This document shows positions 43,690 through 52,044 of a stretch of 64,000 nt of DNA, piece after piece. Positions within the stretch are counted from its first letter, which is position 1. Each line of letters opens with the position of its first letter. A program made the position numbers and the translations under genes. The stretch is taken from positions 1,922,001 to 1,986,000 of the forward strand of contig NZ_JBFRBH010000001.1 of the NCBI RefSeq assembly GCF_040932485.1. The letters run 5' to 3'. The stretch comes from Gymnodinialimonas sp. 202GB13-11 (lineage in GTDB: Bacteria > Pseudomonadota > Alphaproteobacteria > Rhodobacterales > Rhodobacteraceae). The notes below the pieces were generated by a model. It made no database searches. It was not told where the DNA came from and worked only from the letters and a program-made list of their open reading frames with translations.

Positions 43690-44400
43690 ATGGATTTCTC
43701 GATCTGGACGGCTGCGGGCCTTCTGGGCGTCGCCCTGTACCTTGCGGCCTATGCAGCCCTGCAATTCGGCCTGCTGCGCGGCTCTTCCGTGACCTACACG
43801 GCCCTGAACATGGCCGGCGCAGTGTGCGTACTGCTCAGCCTGGTTGACGCTTTCAACCTGTCGCAGATGCTGATCAGCCTGTCTTGGATCATCCTGTCGA
43901 TCATCGGCCTGACCCGCATGGCGTGGGAGCGCAGCAATATGCGTTTCTCGGAGGAGGAGCGTGTGTTTCTCAGCGCCCATTTCGCCAGCCTTCCGCCGCA
44001 TCTGGCACGGAAATTCCTGAAACTGGGCCGCTGGCAAACCATCAGCCCCGGCACGGTTCTGACCCGCCAGGGACAGGCGGTGCACGAATTGGTTTACGTC
44101 GCCACCGGTCAGGCGCGGGTCAGCGCCCATGGCGGCGACGTTGCCACGCTCGGCCCTGGCGCTTTGATTGGGGAACTCACGATTATGCACGGCGCAGATG
44201 CCACGGCAGATGTCGAAGTGATGGAAGAAGCGCGCGTTTTCACCCTGCCCCGCGCTGCCTTAATCCGCGAATTGGAAGCTGACCACGACTTTTCGTTGGC
44301 AGTCTCAGGCGCGTTGCAGGTAGAGGCGCAGCGCAAGATCGACCTTGCCAATCGCATCGCTGCAGGTCACGGCGCGGCACGGCCCATCGGGGCAGAATAG
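43690..44400 (+). CDS. membrane protein with C-terminal cyclic-nucleotide-binding-like domain
   Basis: 236 residues. The N-terminal 75 residues hold about three helices with sequence (LYLAAYAALQFGLLRGSSVTYTALNMAGAVCVLLSL) like the CBU_0592 membrane family. The rest is a cNMP-binding-like beta roll (VLTRQGQAVHELVYVATGQARVS, PGALIGELTIMHGADATADVEV). The phosphate-binding cassette keeps Gly-Glu but has Ala where the cAMP-binding Arg is expected. It may sense another ligand or none. It is divergent from the CHASE2 cyclase (206 bases), and its 3-prime end overlaps the next gene by 34 bases. Confidence 0.8.
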   Translation: MDFSIWTAAGLLGVALYLAAYAALQFGLLRGSSVTYTALNMAGAVCVLLSLVDAFNLSQMLISLSWIILSIIGLTRMAWERSNMRFSEEERVFLSAHFASLPPHLARKFLKLGRWQTISPGTVLTRQGQAVHELVYVATGQARVSAHGGDVATLGPGALIGELTIMHGADATADVEVMEEARVFTLPRAALIRELEADHDFSLAVSGALQVEAQRKIDLANRIAAGHGAARPIGAE

Positions 44401-45056
44401 GCTACCTTTCGCGCCAGCTCGTGCCCGAACAGGGCAACCATCGCATTGTTGAATGCGGGCGAGCGTGCCATGCGCTTCTTCAATGCCGCGCTTTCCACGC
44501 GCAGAACCGTGCCACCATGGGGCAGCGTAACGGTAGCGCTTGAGACCTCGCCCGTCAGAAAGGCAATCTCGCCCACAAAGGCAGGGCCGGCGATCGGAAA
44601 ACTCTGCCCGCCCTTCTCAATGGTGATCTCCGAAGTGAAGACAAGCATAAGCTCGTCCACGCCCTTCCCTTCCTGCGTCAACACGGAACCCGGGCCCACC
44701 TGCTCGGTTTGCATCATCTTTCGCAAGCGCCGGAACTGGCCGGGCGTCAGCGTGGGAAACAGCACGAAAACTTCACGATCATCAGGCGTCATCCGCCATG
44801 TCGTGCGTTCCAACAGGATTGCTGCGATCAGGACCACATTCACGCTGAGAAGCGCGATGTTCGACAGGACGGACGGCACAATCGGATCGGGTCGGAAAAA
44901 GTAGTAGCCCGCATCACAAATGAAGCCGCAAACCACTAACAATCGCAGAAGCAATTCGTCGCGAACGGCGAAACCGGTCAGTTTGAACACCAACCCGATG
45001 GCGAGTATCCAAAGCGATCCCCCGCCCACGGTCAGGCTATCCATCAGGTCGGGCAT
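44367..45056 (-). CDS. second membrane protein with cyclic-nucleotide-binding-like domain
   Basis: 229 residues with three N-terminal helices (LWILAIGLVFKLTGF, LLRLLVVCGFICDAGYYFF, VLSNIALLSVNVVLIAAILL) and a cNMP-binding-like C-terminal domain (VLTQEGKGVDELMLVFTSEITIE, AFVGEIAFLTGEVSSATVTL). Like its neighbour it retains Gly-Glu but has Ser instead of the phosphate-binding Arg. The layout recalls Popeye-like proteins. I chose the ATG at 45056 over 45086. It overlaps the convergent gene by 34 bases, which is unusually long for this window. It may be co-transcribed with adenosine kinase upstream. Confidence 0.78.
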   Translation of the reverse strand: MPDLMDSLTVGGGSLWILAIGLVFKLTGFAVRDELLLRLLVVCGFICDAGYYFFRPDPIVPSVLSNIALLSVNVVLIAAILLERTTWRMTPDDREVFVLFPTLTPGQFRRLRKMMQTEQVGPGSVLTQEGKGVDELMLVFTSEITIEKGGQSFPIAGPAFVGEIAFLTGEVSSATVTLPHGGTVLRVESAALKKRMARSPAFNNAMVALFGHELARKVAYSAPMGRAAP

Positions 45057-45090
45057 GGTCCCGCCCCTCGCCGATGCCGGACCCAATGGA

Positions 45091-46083
45091 TCAAATCAGA
45101 CCAGCCTCTGCAAACACCGTGCGCAAGGACCGTTTCGGGCGCGGGCCGACATGGGCGATCACCTCGGCGGCTGCCGCCACGCCCATGCGCGTCGAAGTCT
45201 CAAGCGTCTGCCCCGTGGCTTGACCGTAGAGGAACCCGGCCGCAAACTGATCGCCCGCGCCGGTCGCATCCACCGGCGTGACGCGCGTGACCGGCACCTC
45301 GACCCGCGTGCCTTTGTGGATGGCCACAACAGGATTGCCGGAACGGGTGCAAACGACCGTCTCACACACCTCGGCCGCTTGCCCCAGAGCTGCGTCCAGA
45401 TCATCGGTCTGGTAAAGCGAAAGCCACTCTTCCTCGTTGCCCAGTGTGATCTCCATTTCCTCCGCGATCAGGCGGCGGAAATCGTCGCGGTGGCGATCCA
45501 CACAAAACGGATCAGACAACGAAATGCCCGCCTTGCCGCCGCCCTTGTGACAGGCTTGCGCGGCAGCGGTGAAGGCGCGTTTGCCTTCGTCCTTGTCGTA
45601 GAGATAGCCCTCAAGGAACAGGAACCGCGTGTCGCCAGCAACGTTGCTATCCACATCGCCTTCGTCAAAATCTGCGCCCGCGCCCAGATAGGTGTTCATC
45701 GACCGCTCCCCATCGGGCGAGACAAATATCATCGACCGCGACGTTGGCGGCACATCGCCATCGGTCGGCGGGTTTGGGAACGCGATCCCTTCATCCACCA
45801 TCTCTTTGGCATAGAAGCGGCCCAACGCGTCGTCTTTCACCTTGCCGAGAAACGCGGTCTTGAGCCCCAACGTGCCCGCTCCCGCGACCGTATTGGCAAC
45901 CGAGCCTCCCGGGGTCTGAATCCGATCCTGCATCGCACCGTAGAGGATTTCGGCCCGCTCCCGTTCGATCAGCTGCATGATGCCTTTTTCGATCCCCATA
46001 TTGTCGAGGAAGCTGTCATCGCCATGGCTGATCACATCGACGATTGCATTGCCGATGCCAACAAGGTCGTAGGTTTGGGTCAT
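45091..46083 (-). CDS. PfkB-family carbohydrate/adenosine kinase
   Basis: 330 residues. The PfkB signatures GGSVANTVAGAGTLG (substrate side) and VDATGAGDQFAAGFLYG (anion hole and catalytic Asp) are intact. The overall length and the opening YDLVGIGNAIVDVISHGDDSFL resemble the adenosine-kinase-like branch of alphaproteobacteria. It phosphorylates a nucleoside or sugar with ATP; adenosine is the best guess. It sits between nth (94 bases upstream on the minus strand) and the cNMP-like gene. Confidence 0.88.
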   Translation of the reverse strand: MTQTYDLVGIGNAIVDVISHGDDSFLDNMGIEKGIMQLIERERAEILYGAMQDRIQTPGGSVANTVAGAGTLGLKTAFLGKVKDDALGRFYAKEMVDEGIAFPNPPTDGDVPPTSRSMIFVSPDGERSMNTYLGAGADFDEGDVDSNVAGDTRFLFLEGYLYDKDEGKRAFTAAAQACHKGGGKAGISLSDPFCVDRHRDDFRRLIAEEMEITLGNEEEWLSLYQTDDLDAALGQAAEVCETVVCTRSGNPVVAIHKGTRVEVPVTRVTPVDATGAGDQFAAGFLYGQATGQTLETSTRMGVAAAAEVIAHVGPRPKRSLRTVFAEAGLI

Positions 46084-46177
46084 GTCTGAGGGTCCTGAAA
46101 TGCAAGAGTTCCAAGGTCTTTAGAGGCTCGCAACTCGCGCCTCAAGCACCCAAAGCGACCCTAAACCGGCGGACGCC

Positions 46178-46840
46178 TTACTGCGTGTCCGTCTTTTCCT
46201 CGAACACGCACAGGTCGCGGATCAGGCACGCGCCGCATTTCGGCTTTCGCGCCACACAGATATAGCGGCCATGCAGGATCAACCAGTGATGGGCGTGAAG
46301 CTGGAACTCAGCCGGGATATTGTCCTCGATCTGGCGCTCCACAGCATCGACATCTTTGCCCGGTGCGATCCGCGTGCGGTTCCCCACCCGGAAGATATGC
46401 GTATCGACTGCCTGCGCGGGGTGCTGCCACCACATGTTCAGCACCACGTTCGCGGTCTTGCGCCCCACGCCAGGCAGTGATTGCAACGCCGCGCGGCTAG
46501 ACGGCACCACGCCCCCATATTCCTCCACCAGAATACGGCTCAGCTTCATGACGTTCTTGGCTTTGTTGCGGAACAAACCGATCGTCTTGATATGCTCGAT
46601 CAGCTTTTCCTCACCCAGATCAAGCATCTTCTGCGGCGTATCCGCGATCTTGAACAGCTCCGCCGTGGCCTTGTTCACACCCGCATCCGTGGCTTGCGCC
46701 GAAAGGGCTACGGCGACCACAAGCGTGTAGGCGTTGACGTGGTGAAGCTCGCCCTTCGGGAGATCTTCGGCATCCCGGAACCGCGTGAAGATCTCGTGGA
46801 TCGTGGCATAGGGAAGCGGTTTTGCAGAAATCTTGGCCAT
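46178..46840 (-). CDS. nth: endonuclease III
   Basis: 220 residues. The helix-hairpin-helix motif SLPGVGRKTANVVLN holds the catalytic Lys128, and Asp146 lies in AVDTHIFRV. Four Cys near the C-terminus (CVARKPKCGACLIRDLC) bind the [4Fe-4S] cluster. It is a DNA glycosylase/AP lyase that removes oxidised pyrimidines. I chose the ATG at 46840, with AAAAGGGGG upstream; the frame extends to 46882. It is divergent from the Hint-domain gene. Confidence 0.95.
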   Translation of the reverse strand: MAKISAKPLPYATIHEIFTRFRDAEDLPKGELHHVNAYTLVVAVALSAQATDAGVNKATAELFKIADTPQKMLDLGEEKLIEHIKTIGLFRNKAKNVMKLSRILVEEYGGVVPSSRAALQSLPGVGRKTANVVLNMWWQHPAQAVDTHIFRVGNRTRIAPGKDVDAVERQIEDNIPAEFQLHAHHWLILHGRYICVARKPKCGACLIRDLCVFEEKTDTQ

Positions 46841-46976
46841 GCCCCCTTTTGGCGGCAGCCCCGCGGCGCGGCAAGGGCGCAATTCTCATCGAATTGTCGG
46901 AATTTATCCGAACCCGCTTAACCGCCAACTCATAGGCTTTGGCTCAAATGTGCCGGTTCACATGCAAGGACCGCCC

Positions 46977-48065
46977 ATGCCCACTTACGATTTCTATATC
47001 TATTCCGGCGATGCGCTGCCCTACGATCCAAATACGGGCAGCTTCACCTTCGACCAAAACTACGATGCCTCCGAAGATAGGGTGAAACTCTCCATCACCG
47101 ATGACGACGTCTACCTGGACGGCGATGAAAAGGCTGACGAGGTTGGAGAGGACGCAAATCAGACTGGCGTGGCGACCACGGCAGACGGCACTCCGATTTC
47201 ATCTGGCCAGATCTATGCAGAGCAATACGGGATCCTTCAGGCCCCCGATGGATCCTACATCTACATTGATCGGATCGAGATCGACGGAGAGTTGATTGGT
47301 TACTCCCCCTCTCAGGAGCTGACACCGGGAGTGTCCTACACCTATGTGGGCGGATCCGATATCGACAATGCGCCGGGCGGAGATTCAAGCGCCGACAACC
47401 GGATGACCTACAGCCAGTATCAGGCGCAATCGGTGCCCTGCTTCGTGTCCGGCACGCTGCTTTTGACCCGCGACGGCATGACGCCAGTTGATTGGATCAG
47501 TGTTGGGGATGAAGTCTGGACACTGGATCACGGATGGCAGCCCGTCCGCTGGCACGGATTGCGCCCCTTCGATGACGGCCCGGACCTGCCGCGTCCTGTT
47601 GAAATTCAGCCCGGCGCCCTCGGCTCTGGTACACCGGCAGAGGTTGTGCGTCTGTCGCCGCAGCATCGCGTGCTGCTATGCAATGCTGCTTGTGAGCTTT
47701 TCTTTGGTGCCAATGAAGTGCTCGTGGCCGCAAAGCATCTGTTGCACTGGCCGGGTGTGACTGAAGTCGCGCTCGATGCGGACTATGCCTATCACCATCT
47801 GCTCTTCGATCGACACGAGGTTGTGGCCGCAAGGAATTTTGCTCTCGAGAGTCTGTATCTGGGGGATCAAATCCGCATCTTGCGCCCTGCCCCGCCCTGG
47901 TGGATGTCGCGTGCCTTGGCGGAAGGTCACGCGCGAACCGCACGTCGCTGCCTTACTGCACGAGAGGCACGCACCCTTCGACCTGGGTATTATCCAGCAC
48001 GCTTTGCCATGCCCGAGCAGATGGAGAATAATGGCACTGATGATGCTTGGGCGGCGATTGCGTAG
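46977..48065 (+). CDS. Hint-domain (Hedgehog/intein-like) protein
   Basis: 362 residues. An acidic N-terminal half (1-150) has no signal peptide, and the Hint domain starts at Cys155 (VPCFVSGTLLLTRDGMTPVDW) and runs through ISVGDEVWTLDHGWQPVRWHG to RLSPQHRVLL. Cys-Phe at the domain start and a downstream His support autoprocessing. Such Hint_2 proteins are common in Rhodobacterales and probably secreted by type I systems, but no transporter is adjacent. The ATG at 46977 follows AAGGA; ATG 46962 in frame is possible. Confidence 0.85.
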   Translation: MPTYDFYIYSGDALPYDPNTGSFTFDQNYDASEDRVKLSITDDDVYLDGDEKADEVGEDANQTGVATTADGTPISSGQIYAEQYGILQAPDGSYIYIDRIEIDGELIGYSPSQELTPGVSYTYVGGSDIDNAPGGDSSADNRMTYSQYQAQSVPCFVSGTLLLTRDGMTPVDWISVGDEVWTLDHGWQPVRWHGLRPFDDGPDLPRPVEIQPGALGSGTPAEVVRLSPQHRVLLCNAACELFFGANEVLVAAKHLLHWPGVTEVALDADYAYHHLLFDRHEVVAARNFALESLYLGDQIRILRPAPPWWMSRALAEGHARTARRCLTAREARTLRPGYYPARFAMPEQMENNGTDDAWAAIA

Positions 48066-48149
48066 GACAGCCGCCAACGTAAGCAATACATCCAAACATG
48101 GTAAACGTAGGAAACCTTTCCATTTAATATCATCATCTTAACCCTGCGC

Positions 48150-48161
48150 ATCACGCGTGAT
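48150..48161. promoter_or_regulatory. perfect palindrome ATCACGCGTGAT upstream of ada
   Basis: A 12-bp perfect dyad lies 84 bases before the start of the ada-like gene, in a 180-base gap that is otherwise AT-rich (near 48120-48135). Whether it is an operator is unknown; no second copy was noticed in the window. Confidence 0.35.
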
Positions 48162-48245
48162 ACCAGCCCTGACCCTTAACCGCATCTTCCGGGTCGCGCG
48201 TCTGTGACGCCTCGCCTAAATTGACCGGCAAGGAGATGTCAGCCC

Positions 48246-49109
48246 ATGAACGATCACGCCCAACTCGACCCGTCCGGCAGCTACCATTTTCAGGTCATGC
48301 GCCGCGCTCTCGATCTGATCGACGCGGACCCGCATCAATCGCTCGATGATCTGGCAGCAGCGCTGAACATGAGCCCCGCGCATTTCCAGAGGACCTTCTC
48401 GGGTTGGGTGGGCGTCAGCCCGAAGCGGTATCAGCAATACCTAACCTTGGATCATGCCCGCCACCTTCTGACCGAGCGCTTCACGGTGCTCGACACGGTA
48501 AACGAGACCGGCCTTACGTCGGGCGGACGGTTGCACGATCTCTTCATCCGGTGGGAGGCGATGAGCCCCGGCGCCTATGCCTCCGGCGGCGAAGGTTTGA
48601 CCATCCGCTGGGGTTGGTTCGAAAGCCCCTTTGGCCCTGCGCTGGTCATGGCCACGGACAAGGGTATTTGCGGTATTGGCTTCGCAGCCGAAACCGGCCC
48701 AGAACCAACGATGGCGGACCTGCGTAGCCGTTGGCCGAACGCAACCTTTGTTGAAGATCCTCAGGCAATCCGCCCTCTCGCAGATGCCGCATTCGGCGCG
48801 GGCGGGGACGTACGCCTTGCTATGATCGGAGCGCCGTTCCAGATCAAGGTCTGGGAGGCGTTGCTGAACATCCCAACAGGTCACGTCACGACCTACAGCG
48901 AAATCGCGGGCGCCATAGGAAAGCCGCGCGCCGTGCGGGCTGTTGGAACAGCAGTGGGGCGCAATCCGATCAGCTGGCTGATCCCGTGCCATCGCGCCCT
49001 GCGCAAGTCCGGCGGGCTTGGCGGCTATCACTGGGGCCTTCCCGTCAAACGTGCGATGTTGGCATGGGAAGCGGCCACAACCGAAGACAGCACGGAAGGC
49101 GCAGCCTAG
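48246..49109 (+). CDS. ada: Ada-like bifunctional AraC regulator and O6-methylguanine-DNA methyltransferase
   Basis: 287 residues. An AraC-type helix-turn-helix region (about 15-110; DPHQSLDDLAAALNMSPAHFQRTFSGWVGVSPKRYQQYL) is followed by a methyltransferase domain with the acceptor Cys248 in IPCHRAL. The N-terminal zinc domain of E. coli Ada, which repairs methylphosphotriesters and triggers its activation, is missing. Activation must therefore differ, or the protein mainly repairs. AAGGAG lies 9 bases upstream of the ATG. Confidence 0.92.
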   Translation: MNDHAQLDPSGSYHFQVMRRALDLIDADPHQSLDDLAAALNMSPAHFQRTFSGWVGVSPKRYQQYLTLDHARHLLTERFTVLDTVNETGLTSGGRLHDLFIRWEAMSPGAYASGGEGLTIRWGWFESPFGPALVMATDKGICGIGFAAETGPEPTMADLRSRWPNATFVEDPQAIRPLADAAFGAGGDVRLAMIGAPFQIKVWEALLNIPTGHVTTYSEIAGAIGKPRAVRAVGTAVGRNPISWLIPCHRALRKSGGLGGYHWGLPVKRAMLAWEAATTEDSTEGAA

Positions 49110-49232
49110 GCGCGCCTCCGCCTCTGCTACACAGGGCACGCGTTTCCCCCTATCCCACAACACGGCCTTCGCTATACTGGCGCGCAATGACCCCTCCGGA
49201 AACGGGGCACAGGCGACAACAAAGGCAAGGCA

Positions 49233-49901
49233 ATGGCATATCTTTTCAAACCCCTCCTTCTAGCAGGCGCGGGCGCGCTGGCGCTTTCGGGCTGCGTGGG
49301 CAACACGCTCAGCCCCGGCGTTCCGGCTGATCCCAACGCCAATCGCACCCGTGACGGGGCCGTGATCGGCGGCATTTTGGGCGGCTTCCTCGGCGCAACC
49401 GCTGACGACGACAACCAGGGCCGCAACGCGGTTCTTGGCGCGGCCATCGGGGCAGCGGCGGGCGGTGCCATCGGCAATGCGCTCGACCGCCAAGCGCAAG
49501 ATTTGCGCGGCTCGCTCAACAACCAGAACATCCTGATCGAGAACACTGGGTCCGAGCTGATCGTGACCATGCCCGAAGGCATTCTGTTCGACATCGACTC
49601 GGCTGCGATCCGCGCCGGTCTGCAAAGCGATCTGCGTGCACTGGCCTCAAACCTGAACCAGTATCCCGACACGGATGTGATCGTCGAAGGCCATACCGAC
49701 AATACCGGCTCGGCCGGTTATAACCAGGACCTGTCCACGCGCCGCGCGCAAGCCGTGGCAGGTGTTCTGCTAGAGGCCGGCGTTGCACCGTTCCGCGTTC
49801 GGTCCGTCGGACGCGGCGAAGATGACCCGGTCGCAACCAACCTGACCCCTGAAGGGCGTCAGCAAAACCGCCGGGTCGAGGTTATCATCCGCCCGCGGTA
49901 A
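49233..49901 (+). CDS. OmpA-family lipoprotein (YiaD-like)
   Basis: 222 residues. A lipoprotein signal ends in LSGC (Cys21 would be lipidated). A Gly-rich region (AVIGGILGGFLGA, AAIGAAAGGAIGNAL) resembles glycine-zipper segments. The C-terminal OmpA domain has ILFDIDSAAIRAG, VEGHTDNTGSAGYNQDLSTRRA and the Arg of NRRVEVII, which bind peptidoglycan. It probably anchors the outer membrane to the cell wall. A strong terminator follows at 49925. Confidence 0.92.
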   Translation: MAYLFKPLLLAGAGALALSGCVGNTLSPGVPADPNANRTRDGAVIGGILGGFLGATADDDNQGRNAVLGAAIGAAAGGAIGNALDRQAQDLRGSLNNQNILIENTGSELIVTMPEGILFDIDSAAIRAGLQSDLRALASNLNQYPDTDVIVEGHTDNTGSAGYNQDLSTRRAQAVAGVLLEAGVAPFRVRSVGRGEDDPVATNLTPEGRQQNRRVEVIIRPR

Positions 49902-49924
49902 ACTGCTGAGACCATGAGAATATC

Positions 49925-49956
49925 GGGGCCCTCTGACGTCAGGGGGCCCCTTTTTT
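49925..49956 (+). terminator. strong intrinsic terminator after OmpA lipoprotein gene
   Basis: The stem GGGGCCCTCTGA pairs with TCAGGGGGCCCC (one G-T pair, two-base centre), then runs into TTTTTT at 49951-49956. It is 23 bases after the stop and is the clearest terminator in the window. Confidence 0.92.
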
Positions 49957-49999
49957 GTTGCCATCGGCTGAGGCACCTCCCTAGACAGGCATGGTAAAG

Positions 50000-50010
50000 T
50001 GGTCATACCA
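50000..50010. promoter_or_regulatory. FadR/PdhR-type operator upstream of the GntR gene
   Basis: TGGTCATACCA is a perfect TGGT-N3-ACCA dyad, the core recognised by many FadR-subfamily GntR regulators. It is followed by TTTGACCA, another half-site. It lies 25 bases before the start of the FadR-type gene, which strongly suggests autoregulation. Confidence 0.7.
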
Positions 50011-50034
50011 TTTGACCAATTTCCGAGGGGTCCC

Positions 50035-50802
50035 ATGCCGTTCCAACGCATTGAAGCCGAAAAGCTCTCCCAATCTGTAGTCAAACAGATCGAGCAGCTT
50101 GTCCTGCGCGGCATCCTGCGGCCGGGGGATCGCTTGCCGTCCGAGCGCGAGTTGAGCGAGCGGCTTGGTGTTTCACGCCCATCACTGCGCGAAGCGGTTG
50201 CAGAATTGCAGAGCCGGGGATTGCTGGCAACGCGCGCGGGCGCAGGCATATACGTGGCCGATGTCTTGGGTTCGGCTTTTTCCCCTGCCCTCATCGAATT
50301 GCTCAGCGCCCATGATGACGCGATTTTTGACTACATCGACTTTCGCAAGGACCTAGAGGGGATCGCGGCCGAACGCGCCGCCATCCATGGCTCGGACACG
50401 GATCTGAAAGTGATCGACACCATCTTTCGCAAAATGGAAGTGGCGCATCGCAAACGAAACCCGTCTGACGAGGCCGAGTTGGACGCCGAATTCCACCTTG
50501 CCATTATCGAGGCCAGCCACAACGTGATCCTGCTGCACATGATGCGCGCCAGCTTCGATTTGCTGCGGCAAGGCGTGTTCTACAACCGCCAGCAAATGTT
50601 CAAGAACCGCACGACACGCGACATGCTGCTGGACCAGCACCGGGCGATCAACGAGGGCATTCAGGCGCGCGAGCCCACGCAGGCCAAGGCCGCTGTCACT
50701 GCGCATCTTGATTACGTGACGGAAGAGCTTTCGTCGCTGAAAGCTTCGGAAAAGAACGAGAAAGTCGCGCGGCTTCGCTACGCGCAGGAGCGCGAGCGCT
50801 AA
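50035..50802 (+). CDS. GntR-family transcriptional regulator, FadR subfamily (FCD domain)
   Basis: 255 residues. The winged helix spans about residues 8-75 (LVLRGILRPGDRLPSERELSERLGVSRPSLREAVAELQSRGLL). The FCD effector domain follows (about 95-235), with Asp/His-type metal ligands in ELDAEFHLAIIEASHN and LLDQHRAI. It probably controls the neighbouring minus-strand operon (zinc alcohol dehydrogenase, enolase-superfamily enzyme) in response to an organic acid. GAGGGG precedes ATG 50035. The stop shares CTAA with the convergent gene. Confidence 0.9.
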   Translation: MPFQRIEAEKLSQSVVKQIEQLVLRGILRPGDRLPSERELSERLGVSRPSLREAVAELQSRGLLATRAGAGIYVADVLGSAFSPALIELLSAHDDAIFDYIDFRKDLEGIAAERAAIHGSDTDLKVIDTIFRKMEVAHRKRNPSDEAELDAEFHLAIIEASHNVILLHMMRASFDLLRQGVFYNRQQMFKNRTTRDMLLDQHRAINEGIQAREPTQAKAAVTAHLDYVTEELSSLKASEKNEKVARLRYAQERER

Positions 50803-52019
50803 TCGGCAGAGCCACCCGCAAAGGCATTCCCGTTTTGCCAGTCACAGGGCGCATCCTGCATTTCGAGATGCAGGCGATCCCCCGCGTAGCGGTGCGCCCG
50901 CGCCAGATCCTCATTAAATTCGATCCCAAGGCCCGGCGAGTCTGGCGCCGCTACAAACCCGTCTTCGACCGTTGGGCGGCCCGTCACGAGCGCGTCGTGG
51001 AAGGGTGTCTCGATCGCTTCGACCATCAGAAGGTTCGCGCAGCTGACGCCCAGATGCACATTGGCCGCCCATTCCACGGGACCAGCATAAAGATGCGGGG
51101 CCAGCTGTGCGCCCGCCGCCTCGGCGAGGATGGCGATTTTCTTACCCTCCCAAATACCGCCCGCGCGCCCCAAAGCCGGTTGCAGGATACGCGCGCCGTA
51201 GCGCAGCGCGAGGGCGAATTCGCCTTTGGTGGTCAGGCGTTCGCCTGTGGCAACAGGAATGGATGTGTGTGCCGCAACCTCAGCGAGGCCGGGCAGATTG
51301 TCTGGCGGGATCGGCTCCTCAAACCATAGCGGATCATGGGGCTCGATGGCTTTGGCCAACCGGATCGCGCCACCGGGAATGAATTGCCCGTGGGTACCGA
51401 AGAGCAGGTCGGCGCGGGTACCAACAGCCGCGCGGATCGCGGCGCAAAAGCGCGCCGACAGATCAATATCGGACATCGCAGGCATATGGCCGCCGCGCAT
51501 CGTATAGGGCCCGGCAGGATCAAACTTGACAGCCGTCCATCCCTCCGACACGCGGGCCGCCGCCGCCTCCGCCGCCGCATCGGGATCAACCCAGAAGCCC
51601 GCCGGGTCGTGGTGCGGTTCGGGATAGAGATAGGTATAAGCCCGCAGCCGGTCATTTATGCGCCCGCCGAGCATAGCCCAGACCGGCCGTTCCCGCGCTT
51701 TGCCGAGAATGTCCCAACAAGCCATCTCAAGCCCTGAAAATGCGCCGAAGACTGTCGGGTCAGGCCGTTGCGTAAAGCCCGACGAATGCGCCCTTCGTGA
51801 CATCAACTCGATATCTTCCGGGCTTTCGCCGTGCATGTGCCTGGCGAAGACGTCGGTGATGACGGCCTCCATCGCATCCGGCCCGACGCCGGCGGCATAG
51901 ACCTCGCCCAATCCGGTAATGCCGCAGGCCGTGGTGACGCGCACAATTAGCCAATAGCGCCCGCCCCAGCCGGGTGGCGGTGGGGCAACGGGAAAGATTT
52001 CAAGCGTGTCGAGCTTCAT
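50799..52019 (-). CDS. enolase-superfamily enzyme (mandelate racemase/muconate lactonizing type)
   Basis: 406 residues. Lys165 (TAVKFDP), Glu234/235 (WFEEPIPPDN), Glu260 (ATGERL) and His309 (APHLYAGPVEW) occupy active-site positions. The usual first metal ligand Asp is replaced: LLFGTHGQF has Gly208 where galactonate/mannonate dehydratases have DFHGR. QPALGRAGG likewise has Ala282 instead of the common Asp. The substrate is therefore open, probably a sugar acid or related carboxylate. It is 25 bases downstream of the alcohol dehydrogenase on the minus strand and convergent with the FadR-type regulator. Confidence 0.85.
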   Translation of the reverse strand: MKLDTLEIFPVAPPPPGWGGRYWLIVRVTTACGITGLGEVYAAGVGPDAMEAVITDVFARHMHGESPEDIELMSRRAHSSGFTQRPDPTVFGAFSGLEMACWDILGKARERPVWAMLGGRINDRLRAYTYLYPEPHHDPAGFWVDPDAAAEAAAARVSEGWTAVKFDPAGPYTMRGGHMPAMSDIDLSARFCAAIRAAVGTRADLLFGTHGQFIPGGAIRLAKAIEPHDPLWFEEPIPPDNLPGLAEVAAHTSIPVATGERLTTKGEFALALRYGARILQPALGRAGGIWEGKKIAILAEAAGAQLAPHLYAGPVEWAANVHLGVSCANLLMVEAIETPFHDALVTGRPTVEDGFVAAPDSPGLGIEFNEDLARAHRYAGDRLHLEMQDAPCDWQNGNAFAGGSAD

Positions 52020-52044
52020 GGGCGGCGTGACCTTTGAGGGCGGA

